From: Streptomyces diastatochromogenes
GTDB lineage: Bacteria > Actinomycetota > Actinomycetes > Streptomycetales > Streptomycetaceae
NCBI RefSeq assembly: GCF_002242805.1
Contig: NZ_MCGQ01000005.1
Location: 3,566-67,565, forward strand
Reading direction: 5' to 3'
Length of the DNA: 64,000 bases
The notes under the pieces were generated by a model that was not told the DNA's origin, searched no databases, and saw only the letters and a program-made list of their open reading frames with translations. This document shows positions 35,765 through 43,711 of this stretch, in pieces. Every line of letters begins with the position of its first letter. Positions within the stretch are counted from its first letter, which is position 1. The position numbers and the translations under genes are program-made.

Positions 35765-36991
35765 TCACCAGACCCGCACCCTCGCCCCCCGCGCGAACAC
35801 CGGGCTCGTCGCGTCCGCCGGCGGCTCCTCCAGTGGCTCCGCCAGTTCGGCCACCGTCGGGCCCACCTTCGCCGCGATCGGGTCCAGGAGGTCCAGGTCG
35901 AAGCCGTAGACGCGGGCCGCGTTGCCGCCGAGCATGGCTGCCAGCTCCGCGCGCGGGACGCCCGCGTAGGCGAACCGCAGGCCCTCGCGGGTGTACGGGT
36001 AGGTGCCCTCGTCGTGGGGGTAGTCGCTGCCCCACATGATCTTGTCGACGCCGATGCGGTCGCGGAGCGGGACCTCGTGCGGGCGCATGAAGCTGGCGCC
36101 GACGAAGCAGTGGTCGCGCCACACCCGGGACGGCGCCTCGCCCATGGACTCGGCCAGACCGGCGCCGAACTTGGCCTCGGCGGTGTCGGCCTTCGAGGCG
36201 GCCGCGACCAGGCGGCCGTGGTAGTAGTCCAGCATGTCGAGGACCCCCGGGATCCAGCCGGAGCCCTGTTCGGTCAGGACCAGTTTCAGCCCGGGGTGGC
36301 GGCGGAAGGCGCCGCCGAAGACCAGGTGCCAGAGCGCGCGGTGGGAGAACCAGGTCGTCTCGACCATGAAGACCGCGCGGGCGGCCGGTTCGTCGCCGAG
36401 CGGCGGGGAGGCGGAGCCCGCGTGGTGGTTGACGGGGACGCCGAGTTCCGCGCAGACGGCCCAGATCGGGTCGTACGCGCGCGAGTACAGCTCGGGCAGA
36501 CCCGAGCCAGGCGGCGTTCCGGGCAGCATCAGGCCGCCCTTGAGGCCTGCCGAGGCGGCCCAGCGGATCTCCTTGACCGCCTCCTCGACGTCGGCCAGGA
36601 GGATCTGGAAGACACCGGCCCGGCGGCCCGGCGCGGCCGCGCAGAAGTCCGCCAGCCAGCGGTTGTGGGCGCGCAGACCGGCCCAGCGCCGCTCGAAGTC
36701 CTCGGCGGTCGGGGGCGGGGCCATCAGGGAGCCGGACGGGAAGAACGGCGGGATGGTGTTCGGGAAGATCACCTCCGCGACGATCCCGTCCGCCTCCAGC
36801 TCCGTGAGGCGCCGCTCGGAGTTCCAGTTCCGGTCGGCCGAGTCGGCGAGCAGGTCCTCGTAGGGGTTGACGTAGGTGGCCGCCCAGACGTCGAAGTCGT
36901 CGTGGTAGCGCTTGTCCAGGTACGGCTTGTAGTCCAGCAGGTCGGCTCCCGCGTGGCAGTCGGCGGAGATCACCGTGTACCGGTCGTTCAC
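35765..36991 (-). CDS. Amidohydrolase-2 family protein (ACMSD/gamma-resorcylate-decarboxylase-like)
   Basis: 408 aa, TIM-barrel metal enzyme. Candidate metal ligands: Asp and His in SADCHAG, His in VNHHAGS, and Asp in MWGSDYPHDEGTYPY. The family includes decarboxylases and hydrolases acting on aromatic or cyclic acids. Tandem paralogue of the gene upstream (shared DCHAG, HxxFD and WGSD-PH-EGT blocks). GTG start overlaps its stop (GTGA). Last gene of a four-gene operon; substrate unknown. Confidence 0.88.
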   Translation of the reverse strand: MNDRYTVISADCHAGADLLDYKPYLDKRYHDDFDVWAATYVNPYEDLLADSADRNWNSERRLTELEADGIVAEVIFPNTIPPFFPSGSLMAPPPTAEDFERRWAGLRAHNRWLADFCAAAPGRRAGVFQILLADVEEAVKEIRWAASAGLKGGLMLPGTPPGSGLPELYSRAYDPIWAVCAELGVPVNHHAGSASPPLGDEPAARAVFMVETTWFSHRALWHLVFGGAFRRHPGLKLVLTEQGSGWIPGVLDMLDYYHGRLVAAASKADTAEAKFGAGLAESMGEAPSRVWRDHCFVGASFMRPHEVPLRDRIGVDKIMWGSDYPHDEGTYPYTREGLRFAYAGVPRAELAAMLGGNAARVYGFDLDLLDPIAAKVGPTVAELAEPLEEPPADATSPVFARGARVRVW

Positions 36992-38271
36992 TGCGTCACC
37001 CCCAGGGTCGGGAAGTCGTGGTCGGTCAGCCAGTGCCGGCCCACCTCGCGCGAGCGCGCCCAGGAGGCCTCCACGGCCGCCTGGTCGGCCTGCTGGCCGA
37101 GGTCGGCGGGGGTGGGGCCGATGCGCTCGGCCAGGGGCGTCAGGCGGCGTACGTCGAAGCCGAAGACCTCCGCCGCCGCCAGGCCCAGCATCCGGCGCGT
37201 CTCGCTCACCGGGATGTCGTGGAAGGTGCGTCGCAGCCACGCGCGCGTGTCGGGCCAGGTGCCCTCGGGATGCGGGAAGTCGCTGCCCCAGAGGATGTTG
37301 TCGACGCCGATCTCGTAGCGCTGGGCGAGTTCGCGGCGCTTGGTGTTCGTCGCACAGACGAAGAGCTGGCGGTCGAGGTACTCGTGCGGGGGGCGTTTCA
37401 GCTCCTCGAACGGGGAGAGCTTCTTGCCGCCGTGCGCGCCGAGGTAGAGGCGGTCCATGAACCACAGCAGGTTCGGCAGCCACCAGCAGCCCGACTCCGC
37501 GACCCCGAACCGCAGTCCGGGGTGGCGTTCGAAGACACCGGACCAGAGCAGGAACCACAGCGGCCGGGCCGGCCACCAGGTCACCTCGCTGACGAAGATC
37601 CCCAGGTGGTCGCCGTACTCGTGGCGCGGCGCCGATCCGGAGTGCGTCAGCACCGGCATCCCGCACTCGGCCGCCGCCGCCCACACGGGGTCGTACCGGC
37701 GGTCGTGGTACGGCTCCTTGTCGCCCCACAGGGCGGGGATCATCAGCGCGCCGAGCCCGGACTCCCTGGCCCGGCGGATCTCGGCGACCACCGTCCGCGC
37801 GTCGGCCGTGACCGGCAACAGGGCCACGCCACAGTGCCGTTCGGGGTTCTCGGACACGAACTCCGCGAGCCAGCGGTTGTGCGCCCGTGCGCCCGCCATG
37901 CCCAGCTCCGGGTCGTGGTCGCCGGACAGCCCGAGGCCCACCCCGAAGGGCGCGGCGGTCTGGCTGTCCACGGCGTCGGCGTCCGGGAAGACGACTTCCG
38001 CGGCCACGCCGTCGCCGTCCAGTTCCTTGAGGCGCTGCGCGGTGTCCCAGCCGCCGCGCAGGCCCTCCTCGTTGTCCTGGAACCACTTGGTCGCGAACGC
38101 CTCGTTGCGGATGCCGAGCCGGGTCATCTCCTCGCGGCGCCTCTCGCGGCCCGCGAGGAACTCGTCGAAGTCCCGGTGGAAACGGGACTCCAGGTAGGGC
38201 CGGTACCGCTCGGTGGGCAGCCCGGCGTGGCAGTCGGAGGAGATGATCAGATACGGGTCCTGGCTGGTCAC
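36988..38271 (-). CDS. Amidohydrolase-2 family protein, paralogue
   Basis: 427 aa. Metal-site candidates in SSDCHAGLP, LTHSGSAPRHEYG and LWGSDFPHPEGTWPD. Compared with its neighbour it has an extra Arg/Glu-rich loop (RERRREEMTRLGIR) near the N-terminus. GTG at 38271 behind GGGAGG. It overlaps the next gene by 4 bp, so the pair may form a heteromeric enzyme or act on successive intermediates. This is inference from the coupling. Confidence 0.88.
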   Translation of the reverse strand: MTSQDPYLIISSDCHAGLPTERYRPYLESRFHRDFDEFLAGRERRREEMTRLGIRNEAFATKWFQDNEEGLRGGWDTAQRLKELDGDGVAAEVVFPDADAVDSQTAAPFGVGLGLSGDHDPELGMAGARAHNRWLAEFVSENPERHCGVALLPVTADARTVVAEIRRARESGLGALMIPALWGDKEPYHDRRYDPVWAAAAECGMPVLTHSGSAPRHEYGDHLGIFVSEVTWWPARPLWFLLWSGVFERHPGLRFGVAESGCWWLPNLLWFMDRLYLGAHGGKKLSPFEELKRPPHEYLDRQLFVCATNTKRRELAQRYEIGVDNILWGSDFPHPEGTWPDTRAWLRRTFHDIPVSETRRMLGLAAAEVFGFDVRRLTPLAERIGPTPADLGQQADQAAVEASWARSREVGRHWLTDHDFPTLGVTQ

Positions 38272-38284
38272 AGCAGCCTCCCGG

Positions 38285-39169
38285 TCAATCGAGTACGAAG
38301 CTTTCGAGGTACGTCGGGTTCGCGCGCTCCAGCATCGAGTGCGCCCGCGCCCGGATCTGGGCGTCGCTGTGCTCGCTCTCCGGCAGCAGCCAGAAGCGGT
38401 CGGCACGGATGCCGGCCACGACGAGGTCGGCGACCTCCTCGACGGGCGTGAAGGCGACCTCGTTGCCCGCCGCGCGCATCGCGGCCTCCCACTGGTCGAG
38501 GCTGCGGTACGGCGTCCTGCGCGGCCGCTGCTTGGCGTATCGCTCGGGCCGGTTGCGGTGCGACTCCCACAGTCCCGTGCGCAGCATGTGCGGCCCCGGG
38601 AAGAGCACCGAGGCGCCCACGCGCGCGTGCTCCGCCTTCAGATGGGCGTACAGGGACTCGGTGAGCGTGACCACGGCGGCCTTGGTGACGGCGTACACGG
38701 AGGCCGTCGGCAGGGGTGCGATGCCGCCGTCACCGGAGGATGTATTGACCACATGACCGGGTTGACCCGACTTGATCATCCTGGGCAGGAAAGCCTGTAC
38801 ACCGTGGAAGACACCCCACACATTGACCGCGAAGGCCCACTGCCAGTCGTTCGGCTCGTGTTCCCACATGCGCCCCTCGGCGCCCGAGCCGACCCCCGCG
38901 TTGTTGCACAGGACGTGCACGGCGCCGTAGGCCTCGTACGCCGACTCGGCCAGCTCCAGGACCTGTTCGCGTACGCCGACGTCGACCACGCGCGCGTGCA
39001 CGTCGGCACCCCCCGCGCGCAGGTCGGCGGCGGCCTTGTCCAGCGCCGCCGCCTCGACGTCGGCGAGGACGACCTTCAGGCCCTCGGCCGCGAACCGCCG
39101 CGCCATCGCCAGCCCGATCCCGCTCGCCGCTCCGGTGACGACGGCGACCTGTCCCGCTCGCAGGTCCAT
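38285..39169 (-). CDS. SDR-family oxidoreductase of the catabolic operon
   Basis: 294 aa, classical SDR: TGAASGIG near 13-20, NNAG, catalytic Ser in NTSSGDGG, and YAVTK. A long C-terminal extension (about 200-294, with RPRRTPYRSLDQWEAAM) is typical of larger actinobacterial SDRs. I prefer the ATG at 39169, behind GAGGGGAG at good spacing, over the GTG at 39172. It shares one base with the stop of the decarboxylase-family gene. Substrate unknown. Confidence 0.9.
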   Translation of the reverse strand: MDLRAGQVAVVTGAASGIGLAMARRFAAEGLKVVLADVEAAALDKAAADLRAGGADVHARVVDVGVREQVLELAESAYEAYGAVHVLCNNAGVGSGAEGRMWEHEPNDWQWAFAVNVWGVFHGVQAFLPRMIKSGQPGHVVNTSSGDGGIAPLPTASVYAVTKAAVVTLTESLYAHLKAEHARVGASVLFPGPHMLRTGLWESHRNRPERYAKQRPRRTPYRSLDQWEAAMRAAGNEVAFTPVEEVADLVVAGIRADRFWLLPESEHSDAQIRARAHSMLERANPTYLESFVLD

Positions 39170-39966
39170 CACCGACTCCCCTCGGGCGGCCCGTCATGGA
39201 TCTGCAGCGGGTCGTCGTAGCGCTGGTGGACGTACGGCAACAGGGCCTGCGCGTCGACGCGTTCCACCACCCGGCCGCTCTGGTCACTGGTCTTCTCGCC
39301 GATGGTGATCTCCCGCAGGCGCAGCACCGGGAGGTCGGCGACGGGGTCGTACGGGGACTCGCGGAGCACGACGTCCCCGGTGATCCGCTCCAGCCGGCGG
39401 ACCTTCTCGTGCCGTACGCAGTGCACCAGCACGGGGTCCGCGTCGAAGCCCGAACCGTCCACGGCGGGGAGGAACTTGAAGTAGAAGTCGGTCTTCCGTG
39501 AGGGCTCCGGGAGGGGCAGTTCGGCGCTCACCGCGCCGCGCACCTCGACGAAGACGATGCCGTGCCGGGCCAGCGAGGCCCGGACGGCGAGGTCCTCGCG
39601 CCCGACGGTCACCTCGCCGAGCTTCTTGGGCTCCCCGAAGACCTCGCGGCCGCCGGTGAGGGCGCGCTCGTGGGTCATCGGCATCACCAGCGGGTACCAG
39701 CCCTCGACCTCGCCGTGCGCGGCGGCGACCGCGAAGGAGCCCGCGCCGAGCGGGTATCCGGGCAGGTCGACCTTGCTGATGTTCACCCGGACGAGCGGGC
39801 TGCCCGTGGGTTTCAGGGGTGGTGGCAGGACCGCCGCGACCGCGTCCGGGTCGGTCTCCCAGACGGCCACCACACCGGTGGACCAGATGTCGGGGAGCCG
39901 CGCGCTCGCGGTGCGCGTGGCGGCGATCTCCCGCTCGGTCCGTGCTCCGTACCGTACGCGTGCCAT
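39169..39966 (-). CDS. Acetoacetate decarboxylase (ADC) superfamily protein
   Basis: 265 aa. The ADC core is visible: YPLVMPMTHERALTGGREVFGEPKKLGEV with the lysine pair Lys114-Lys115 in EPKK, where the Schiff-base lysine of ADC lies. Family members decarboxylate beta-keto acids or act as aldolase-dehydratases. First gene of the operon: decarboxylase family, SDR, two amidohydrolases. ATG at 39966; divergent from a TetR regulator across 102 bp holding a palindrome. Confidence 0.9.
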   Translation of the reverse strand: MARVRYGARTEREIAATRTASARLPDIWSTGVVAVWETDPDAVAAVLPPPLKPTGSPLVRVNISKVDLPGYPLGAGSFAVAAAHGEVEGWYPLVMPMTHERALTGGREVFGEPKKLGEVTVGREDLAVRASLARHGIVFVEVRGAVSAELPLPEPSRKTDFYFKFLPAVDGSGFDADPVLVHCVRHEKVRRLERITGDVVLRESPYDPVADLPVLRLREITIGEKTSDQSGRVVERVDAQALLPYVHQRYDDPLQIHDGPPEGSR

Positions 39967-40000
39967 ACGCCGTACCGCCCTTCTTCTGACGGGCCGTCAT

Positions 40001-40017
40001 CTGTAACACAGTTACAG
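40001..40017. promoter_or_regulatory. Candidate TetR operator (CTGTAAC-N3-GTTACAG)
   Basis: A perfect 7-3-7 palindrome, CTGTAACACAGTTACAG, in the 102-bp divergent region between the catabolic operon and the tetR gene. Length, symmetry and place are typical for autoregulating TetR repressors. Confidence 0.72.
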
Positions 40018-40068
40018 CAGACCGGACGCGGGGTAAATACACGTGCACGGGCCGGAGTTGGGAGGATC

Positions 40069-40695
40069 ATGGCGAGAGGGGCGCTCAGCCGGGAGGAGGT
40101 CCTGGAGGCGGCCGCGGAGCTGGTGCGGCAACACGGCCCGGACGCCCTGACCATGCGCAAGCTCGCGGCCGAGCTGGGCACCGCCGTCACCTCGATCTAC
40201 TGGCACGTCGGGGGCCGCGAGGCCCTGCTGGACGCCCTGGTGGAGCGGACCGTGGCCGGTCTCGGTGAGATCCGTCCCGCAGGGCGTACGCCCGAACAGC
40301 GGGTCGTCTCCGTGGCGCGCGCCCTGCGCCGGCAGTTGCGCGACCATCCGCACCTGGTGGCCCTGGTGCACGAGCGCGGGCTGACCGAGCGGATGTTCCT
40401 GCCCGCCCAGCAGGCCCTGGTGCGCGAGGCGCACGCGGCGGGGCTGCGCGGCGCCCGGGCCGCCGAGTTCGTGCGGGCGGTGCAGTTCCAGGTCGTCGGT
40501 CATGTGCTGGTCGAGCGCAACCGCGAGCGTGCCCCGGTGCAGCGGCCCGGTGAGGAGGAGCTGTGGCGCGCCGAGGCCGCCGGTGACGACCCCGCCCTGG
40601 CCCGCGCCCTGGCCCGCCCCGTGGACGCGGAGCGGCTGTTCGTCACCGCCGTACGGGCGTTGGTGGGGGCGCTGCTCGCACCGCACGGAAAATGA
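40069..40695 (+). CDS. TetR-family transcriptional regulator
   Basis: 208 aa. N-terminal HTH (about 8-55): SREEVLEAAAELVRQHGPDALTMRKLAAELGTAVTSIYWHVGGREALLDAL. The ligand-binding domain is helical and Ala/Arg-rich. ATG at 40069 behind GGAGG. It probably represses the divergent operon (35765-39966) and itself through the 40001-40017 site. Confidence 0.93.
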   Translation: MARGALSREEVLEAAAELVRQHGPDALTMRKLAAELGTAVTSIYWHVGGREALLDALVERTVAGLGEIRPAGRTPEQRVVSVARALRRQLRDHPHLVALVHERGLTERMFLPAQQALVREAHAAGLRGARAAEFVRAVQFQVVGHVLVERNRERAPVQRPGEEELWRAEAAGDDPALARALARPVDAERLFVTAVRALVGALLAPHGK

Positions 40696-40800
40696 CCGAC
40701 GGCCGGACTCCGGCTCCCCCTGCTGTTCCTGATCGCGGGGACGGCTCCGCAGGCGTGCTTCCTTCTCTGACGGCCGGGGATCTGGTGGCGGCGCTGGGGT

Positions 40801-41269
40801 GACGGCCGCTCGGCTGCGCCACGCCGGGATGACGGCCGGCCGCCCACGCCGTGCTGGGGTGACGGCCGCTCGGCCACGCAGCACTGGGGCGACGGCCGGC
40901 TACCCACGCCGCACCGGGGTAACGGCCTACCGCGCGCGCAGCGCTGGGGTGACGGCCGACCGCCCACGCCACACCGAGGTAACGGCCTACCGCGCGCGCA
41001 GCGCTGGGGCAACGCCCGGCCACCCACGCCACACCGGGGTAACGGCCTACCGCGCGCGCAGCGCTGGGGAGACGGTCACTCGGCCACGCAACGCTGGATG
41101 ACGGCCGACCGCACGCTCAGCGCTGGGGCAACGCCCGACCGCCCACGCAGCGCTGAGGCAACGCCCGACCGCGCGCCGAACCGAGGCAACGGCCGACTGC
41201 CCGCGCCACGCTGACGCCCGGCCACCCACGCCACACCGGGGCAACGGCCGACGGCGCGCCGCACTGCGT
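40801..41269. repeat. Degenerate 30-bp tandem repeat array, about 16 units
   Basis: Successive units follow the pattern RACGGCCGNCCGCCCACGCA plus ten further bases ending CTGGGGY. Units 1-9 are exactly 30 bp (40801-41070); later ones run 25-30 bp. Units at 40921, 40981 and 41041 agree at 29 of 30 positions and alternate with a different type (40951, 41011), giving a 60-bp higher-order period. Because 30 is a multiple of 3, a decapeptide repeat (VTAYRARSAG-like) can be read in one frame, but I see no ribosome site or family support and treat it as non-coding. It fills most of the roughly 730-bp gap between tetR and the exonuclease gene. Confidence 0.9.
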
Positions 41270-41316
41270 GACCGCCGGCCGCCCGGCTCAAACTGTCCCG
41301 CGGGTCCGCCGCATTG

Positions 41317-41348
41317 CGGCCGCCGCACGCACGTGCGTGCGGCGGCCG
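41317..41348. repeat. 32-bp perfect palindrome
   Basis: Two 16-bp arms (41317-41332 and 41333-41348) with no spacer, centred on GCACGTGC. It could extrude as a cruciform or fold into a terminator between the repeat array and the exonuclease gene, whose start is 80 bp away. Confidence 0.8.
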
Positions 41349-41427
41349 AGTGGGAGGGCGAGCGTGGCGGCCGGGTTCGGCCCCTGCGGGGCAGCGCTGT
41401 CGGTCGTGGCCCGTATCCTCAATGACC

Positions 41428-42414
41428 ATGCTCGAAGACCGTGCGACCGCAGTGTCCTCCCCCACCCAGTGGCCGGCCGCGTATCCGAAGGGATACGCGG
41501 TCGTTGACGTGGAGACCACCGGCCTGGCCCGGGACGACCGGATCATCTCCGCCGCCGTCTACCGGCTGGACGAGCGCGGCGAGGTCGAGGACCACTGGTA
41601 CACGCTGGTCAACCCGGAGCGCGATCCGGGCCCTGTGTGGATACACGGTCTGACGAGCGAGGTGCTCGAAGGGGCGCCACTGTTCGCGGACGTCGCCGAG
41701 GAGTTCGCGGCCCGCCTCGACGGCCGGGTGCTGGTCGCGCACAACGCGGTCTTCGACTGGCAGATGATCGCGCGCGAGTACGCGCGCGCGGAGCGCGAGG
41801 CGCCGGTGCGGCAGCGGCTGTGCACCATCGCGCTGTCCAAGGAGCTGGGGCTGCCGCTGCCCAACTTCAAGCTGGAGTCGCTGGCGGCGCACTTCGGGGT
41901 CGTACAGCAGCGGGCGCACCACGCGCTGGACGACGCGCGCGTGCTCGCCGAGGCGTTCCGACCCAGTCTGCGGGCGGCCGCGGCGGGCGATGTACGGCTG
42001 CCGCTGCTGGAGTGCCGGCCGCTGACGGAGTGGTCGGACGCGCCCCGGATCGGTCGGCAGGCGAGCGGGGGGTACGGCAACTACCGGCCGTCCAGTTGGC
42101 GCCCGTCCCGGAAGCGGCCCGCCTGTCCTTACCCCAACCCGGGCCGCTACGAAGACGGCAAACATCTCAAACAGGGCATGCGGGTGGCGTTCTCCGGGGA
42201 CACCTCCACCGAACGGGAGCTGCTGGAGGACCGGGCGACCGAGGCCGGGCTGCACGTGGCGACGAGCCTGTCCCGGCTCACCAGTCTGCTGGTCACGAAC
42301 GACCCCGACTCGGGCACCTCGAAGGTGGTCAAGGCGCGGCAGTTCGGCACGCCGGTCGTCGACGAGGCCGCGTTCGGGCAGCTGCTGAGGGATGTCGAGC
42401 CCGCCGACGAGTGA
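41428..42414 (+). CDS. DEDDh 3'-5' exonuclease with C-terminal BRCT domain
   Basis: 328 aa from the ATG at 41428; the ATG at 41422 adds two residues. Exonuclease motifs: Exo I DVETTG (Asp27, Glu29), Exo II VAHNAVFDW, Exo III HHALDDARVLAEAF. A basic Pro/Trp-rich linker (about 205-235) leads to a BRCT domain (about 242-328, MRVAFSGDTSTERELLEDRATEAG). DnaQ-epsilon-like, probably a repair or proofreading nuclease. The stand-alone exonuclease-BRCT layout points to repair rather than the Pol III core. Not translationally linked to its neighbours. Confidence 0.88.
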   Translation: MLEDRATAVSSPTQWPAAYPKGYAVVDVETTGLARDDRIISAAVYRLDERGEVEDHWYTLVNPERDPGPVWIHGLTSEVLEGAPLFADVAEEFAARLDGRVLVAHNAVFDWQMIAREYARAEREAPVRQRLCTIALSKELGLPLPNFKLESLAAHFGVVQQRAHHALDDARVLAEAFRPSLRAAAAGDVRLPLLECRPLTEWSDAPRIGRQASGGYGNYRPSSWRPSRKRPACPYPNPGRYEDGKHLKQGMRVAFSGDTSTERELLEDRATEAGLHVATSLSRLTSLLVTNDPDSGTSKVVKARQFGTPVVDEAAFGQLLRDVEPADE

Positions 42415-42528
42415 GCGAACAAAGGACTCGCAGTGACCGGACACGGCACCCGTACGGATGGGTGATTCGCCGCGACTCGCCCACCGCCCGGCACCCCGCG
42501 ACGAGGGCGACGGCTCACCCTGTGGCGC

Positions 42529-42762
42529 ATGGCGAATTGCGAAGTTTGCGGCAATGACTACGGGATGACCTTCGAGGTCCACGCACAGGGTGCTGTGCAC
42601 GTGTTCGACTGCTTCTCCTGTGCGATCCACCGCATGGCCCCGATCTGCGAGCACTGCAAGGTCTCGATCATCGGCCAGGGCGTGGAGGCCGACGGCAACT
42701 GGTTCTGCGGCGCCCACTGCGCCCGCGCCGAGGGGAAGGAGGGGATCGTCGACCGCGTGTGA
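42529..42762 (+). CDS. Small cysteine-rich putative zinc protein
   Basis: 77 aa with eight cysteines: Cys4, Cys7, Cys28, Cys31, Cys40, Cys43, Cys60 and Cys64, plus His34 and His63. The CxxC pairs suggest two zinc knuckles or ribbons (CEVC ... CFSC, CEHC ... CGAHC). No signal peptide. Function unknown; possible metal buffer or nucleic-acid/protein-binding adaptor. ATG at 42529. Confidence 0.8.
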   Translation: MANCEVCGNDYGMTFEVHAQGAVHVFDCFSCAIHRMAPICEHCKVSIIGQGVEADGNWFCGAHCARAEGKEGIVDRV

Positions 42763-42780
42763 CCCGGCACCCGCCCGATC

Positions 42781-42815
42781 GCACCCCACGACCGAGTTGT
42801 ACCGTCGTGGGGTGC
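42781..42815 (+). promoter_or_regulatory. 12-bp inverted repeat covering the SURF1 start
   Basis: GCACCCCACGAC (42781-42792) pairs perfectly with GTCGTGGGGTGC (42804-42815) over an 11-nt loop. The right arm contains the GTGG(GG) ribosome-site region and the GTG start at 42812, so a folded mRNA would hide the start. It may instead be the terminator of the upstream small gene. Confidence 0.6.
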
Positions 42816-43609
42816 GCCGCTACCGCTTCCTGCTGACCTCCCAGTGGGTGATCCTCACCCTCGTCTCGATCGCGCTGATCCCGACGATGATCAGGCTCGG
42901 CTTCTGGCAGCAGCACCGGTACGAGGAGCGCACCGCCCGGAACAACCTGGTCTCCCAGGCGCTGCACGCCAAGCCGGTCCCGGTGGAGCGGCTCACCTCC
43001 CCCGGGCACACCGTGACCCGCACCCAGAAGTACCGCATGGTCACCGCGACCGGCGCCTTCGACCCCTCCCGGGAGGTCGTGGTCCGGCGCCGTACCAACT
43101 CCGACGACGAGGTCGGCTTCCACGTCCTGACCCCGTTCGTCCTGACGGACGGCAAGGTGCTGCTGGTCAACCGGGGCTGGATCCCCGCGAACGGCGTACA
43201 GACCGCCTTCCCCGAGATCCCCGCCCCGCCCGCCGGCCGGACCACCATCACCGGCCGGCTGAAGGCCGACGAGACCACCGCGGCGAGCGGTATCAAGAAC
43301 GTCAAGGGCCTGCCGGACCGGCAGATCATGCTGATCAACAGCGCGGAGGAGGCGCGGCGGCTCGGTGCGCAGGTGCTCGGCGGCTACGTCGAGCAGACGG
43401 CGCCCGAGCCCAAGGACGGCTCCCCGGAGCAGATCTCCGACCCGGGCAGCGAGGACGCCCCGCTGAACTACGCGTACATGATCCAGTGGTGGCTGTTCGC
43501 CGCGGGTGTCCCGGTGGGCTGGTGGTTCCTGGTCCGGCGCGAGATCCGCGACCGCGAGGAGGCCGCGGCCGAGGAACAGCCCGAGGCGACGGAACCCGCC
43601 ACCGTGTGA
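42812..43609 (+). CDS. SURF1-family cytochrome oxidase assembly protein
   Basis: 265 aa. An N-terminal membrane helix (about 8-28) with the SURF1 marks IRLGFWQQHRYEERTARNN, central VLLVNRGWIPANG, and a C-terminal helix in NYAYMIQWWLFAAGVPVGWWFLV (about 217-245). SURF1 helps insert haem a during aa3-type cytochrome c oxidase assembly in the cytoplasmic membrane. GTG at 42812. No oxidase subunit genes are adjacent. Confidence 0.92.
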   Translation: MRRYRFLLTSQWVILTLVSIALIPTMIRLGFWQQHRYEERTARNNLVSQALHAKPVPVERLTSPGHTVTRTQKYRMVTATGAFDPSREVVVRRRTNSDDEVGFHVLTPFVLTDGKVLLVNRGWIPANGVQTAFPEIPAPPAGRTTITGRLKADETTAASGIKNVKGLPDRQIMLINSAEEARRLGAQVLGGYVEQTAPEPKDGSPEQISDPGSEDAPLNYAYMIQWWLFAAGVPVGWWFLVRREIRDREEAAAEEQPEATEPATV

Positions 43610-43711
43610 TCCCCGGCGCCCCGGGGGGGGGACCGAGGAGCCCCCGGGGACCCGTCACTCCCCCGGCGCACCGCCGGATTGGCCCCCAGGCCCTTCGGGA
43701 ACCCGCATCCC

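Noticed and set aside
40799..41101. A 100-aa frame made of decapeptide repeats (VTAxRxRxxG)
   Set aside because: It arises from the 30-bp tandem array, lacks a ribosome site and a family, and comparable open frames exist on the other strand. Treated as a DNA repeat.
40801..41269. The regular 30-bp units as a CRISPR array
   Set aside because: There are no unique spacers between units, the units are contiguous and degenerate, and no cas gene is nearby.
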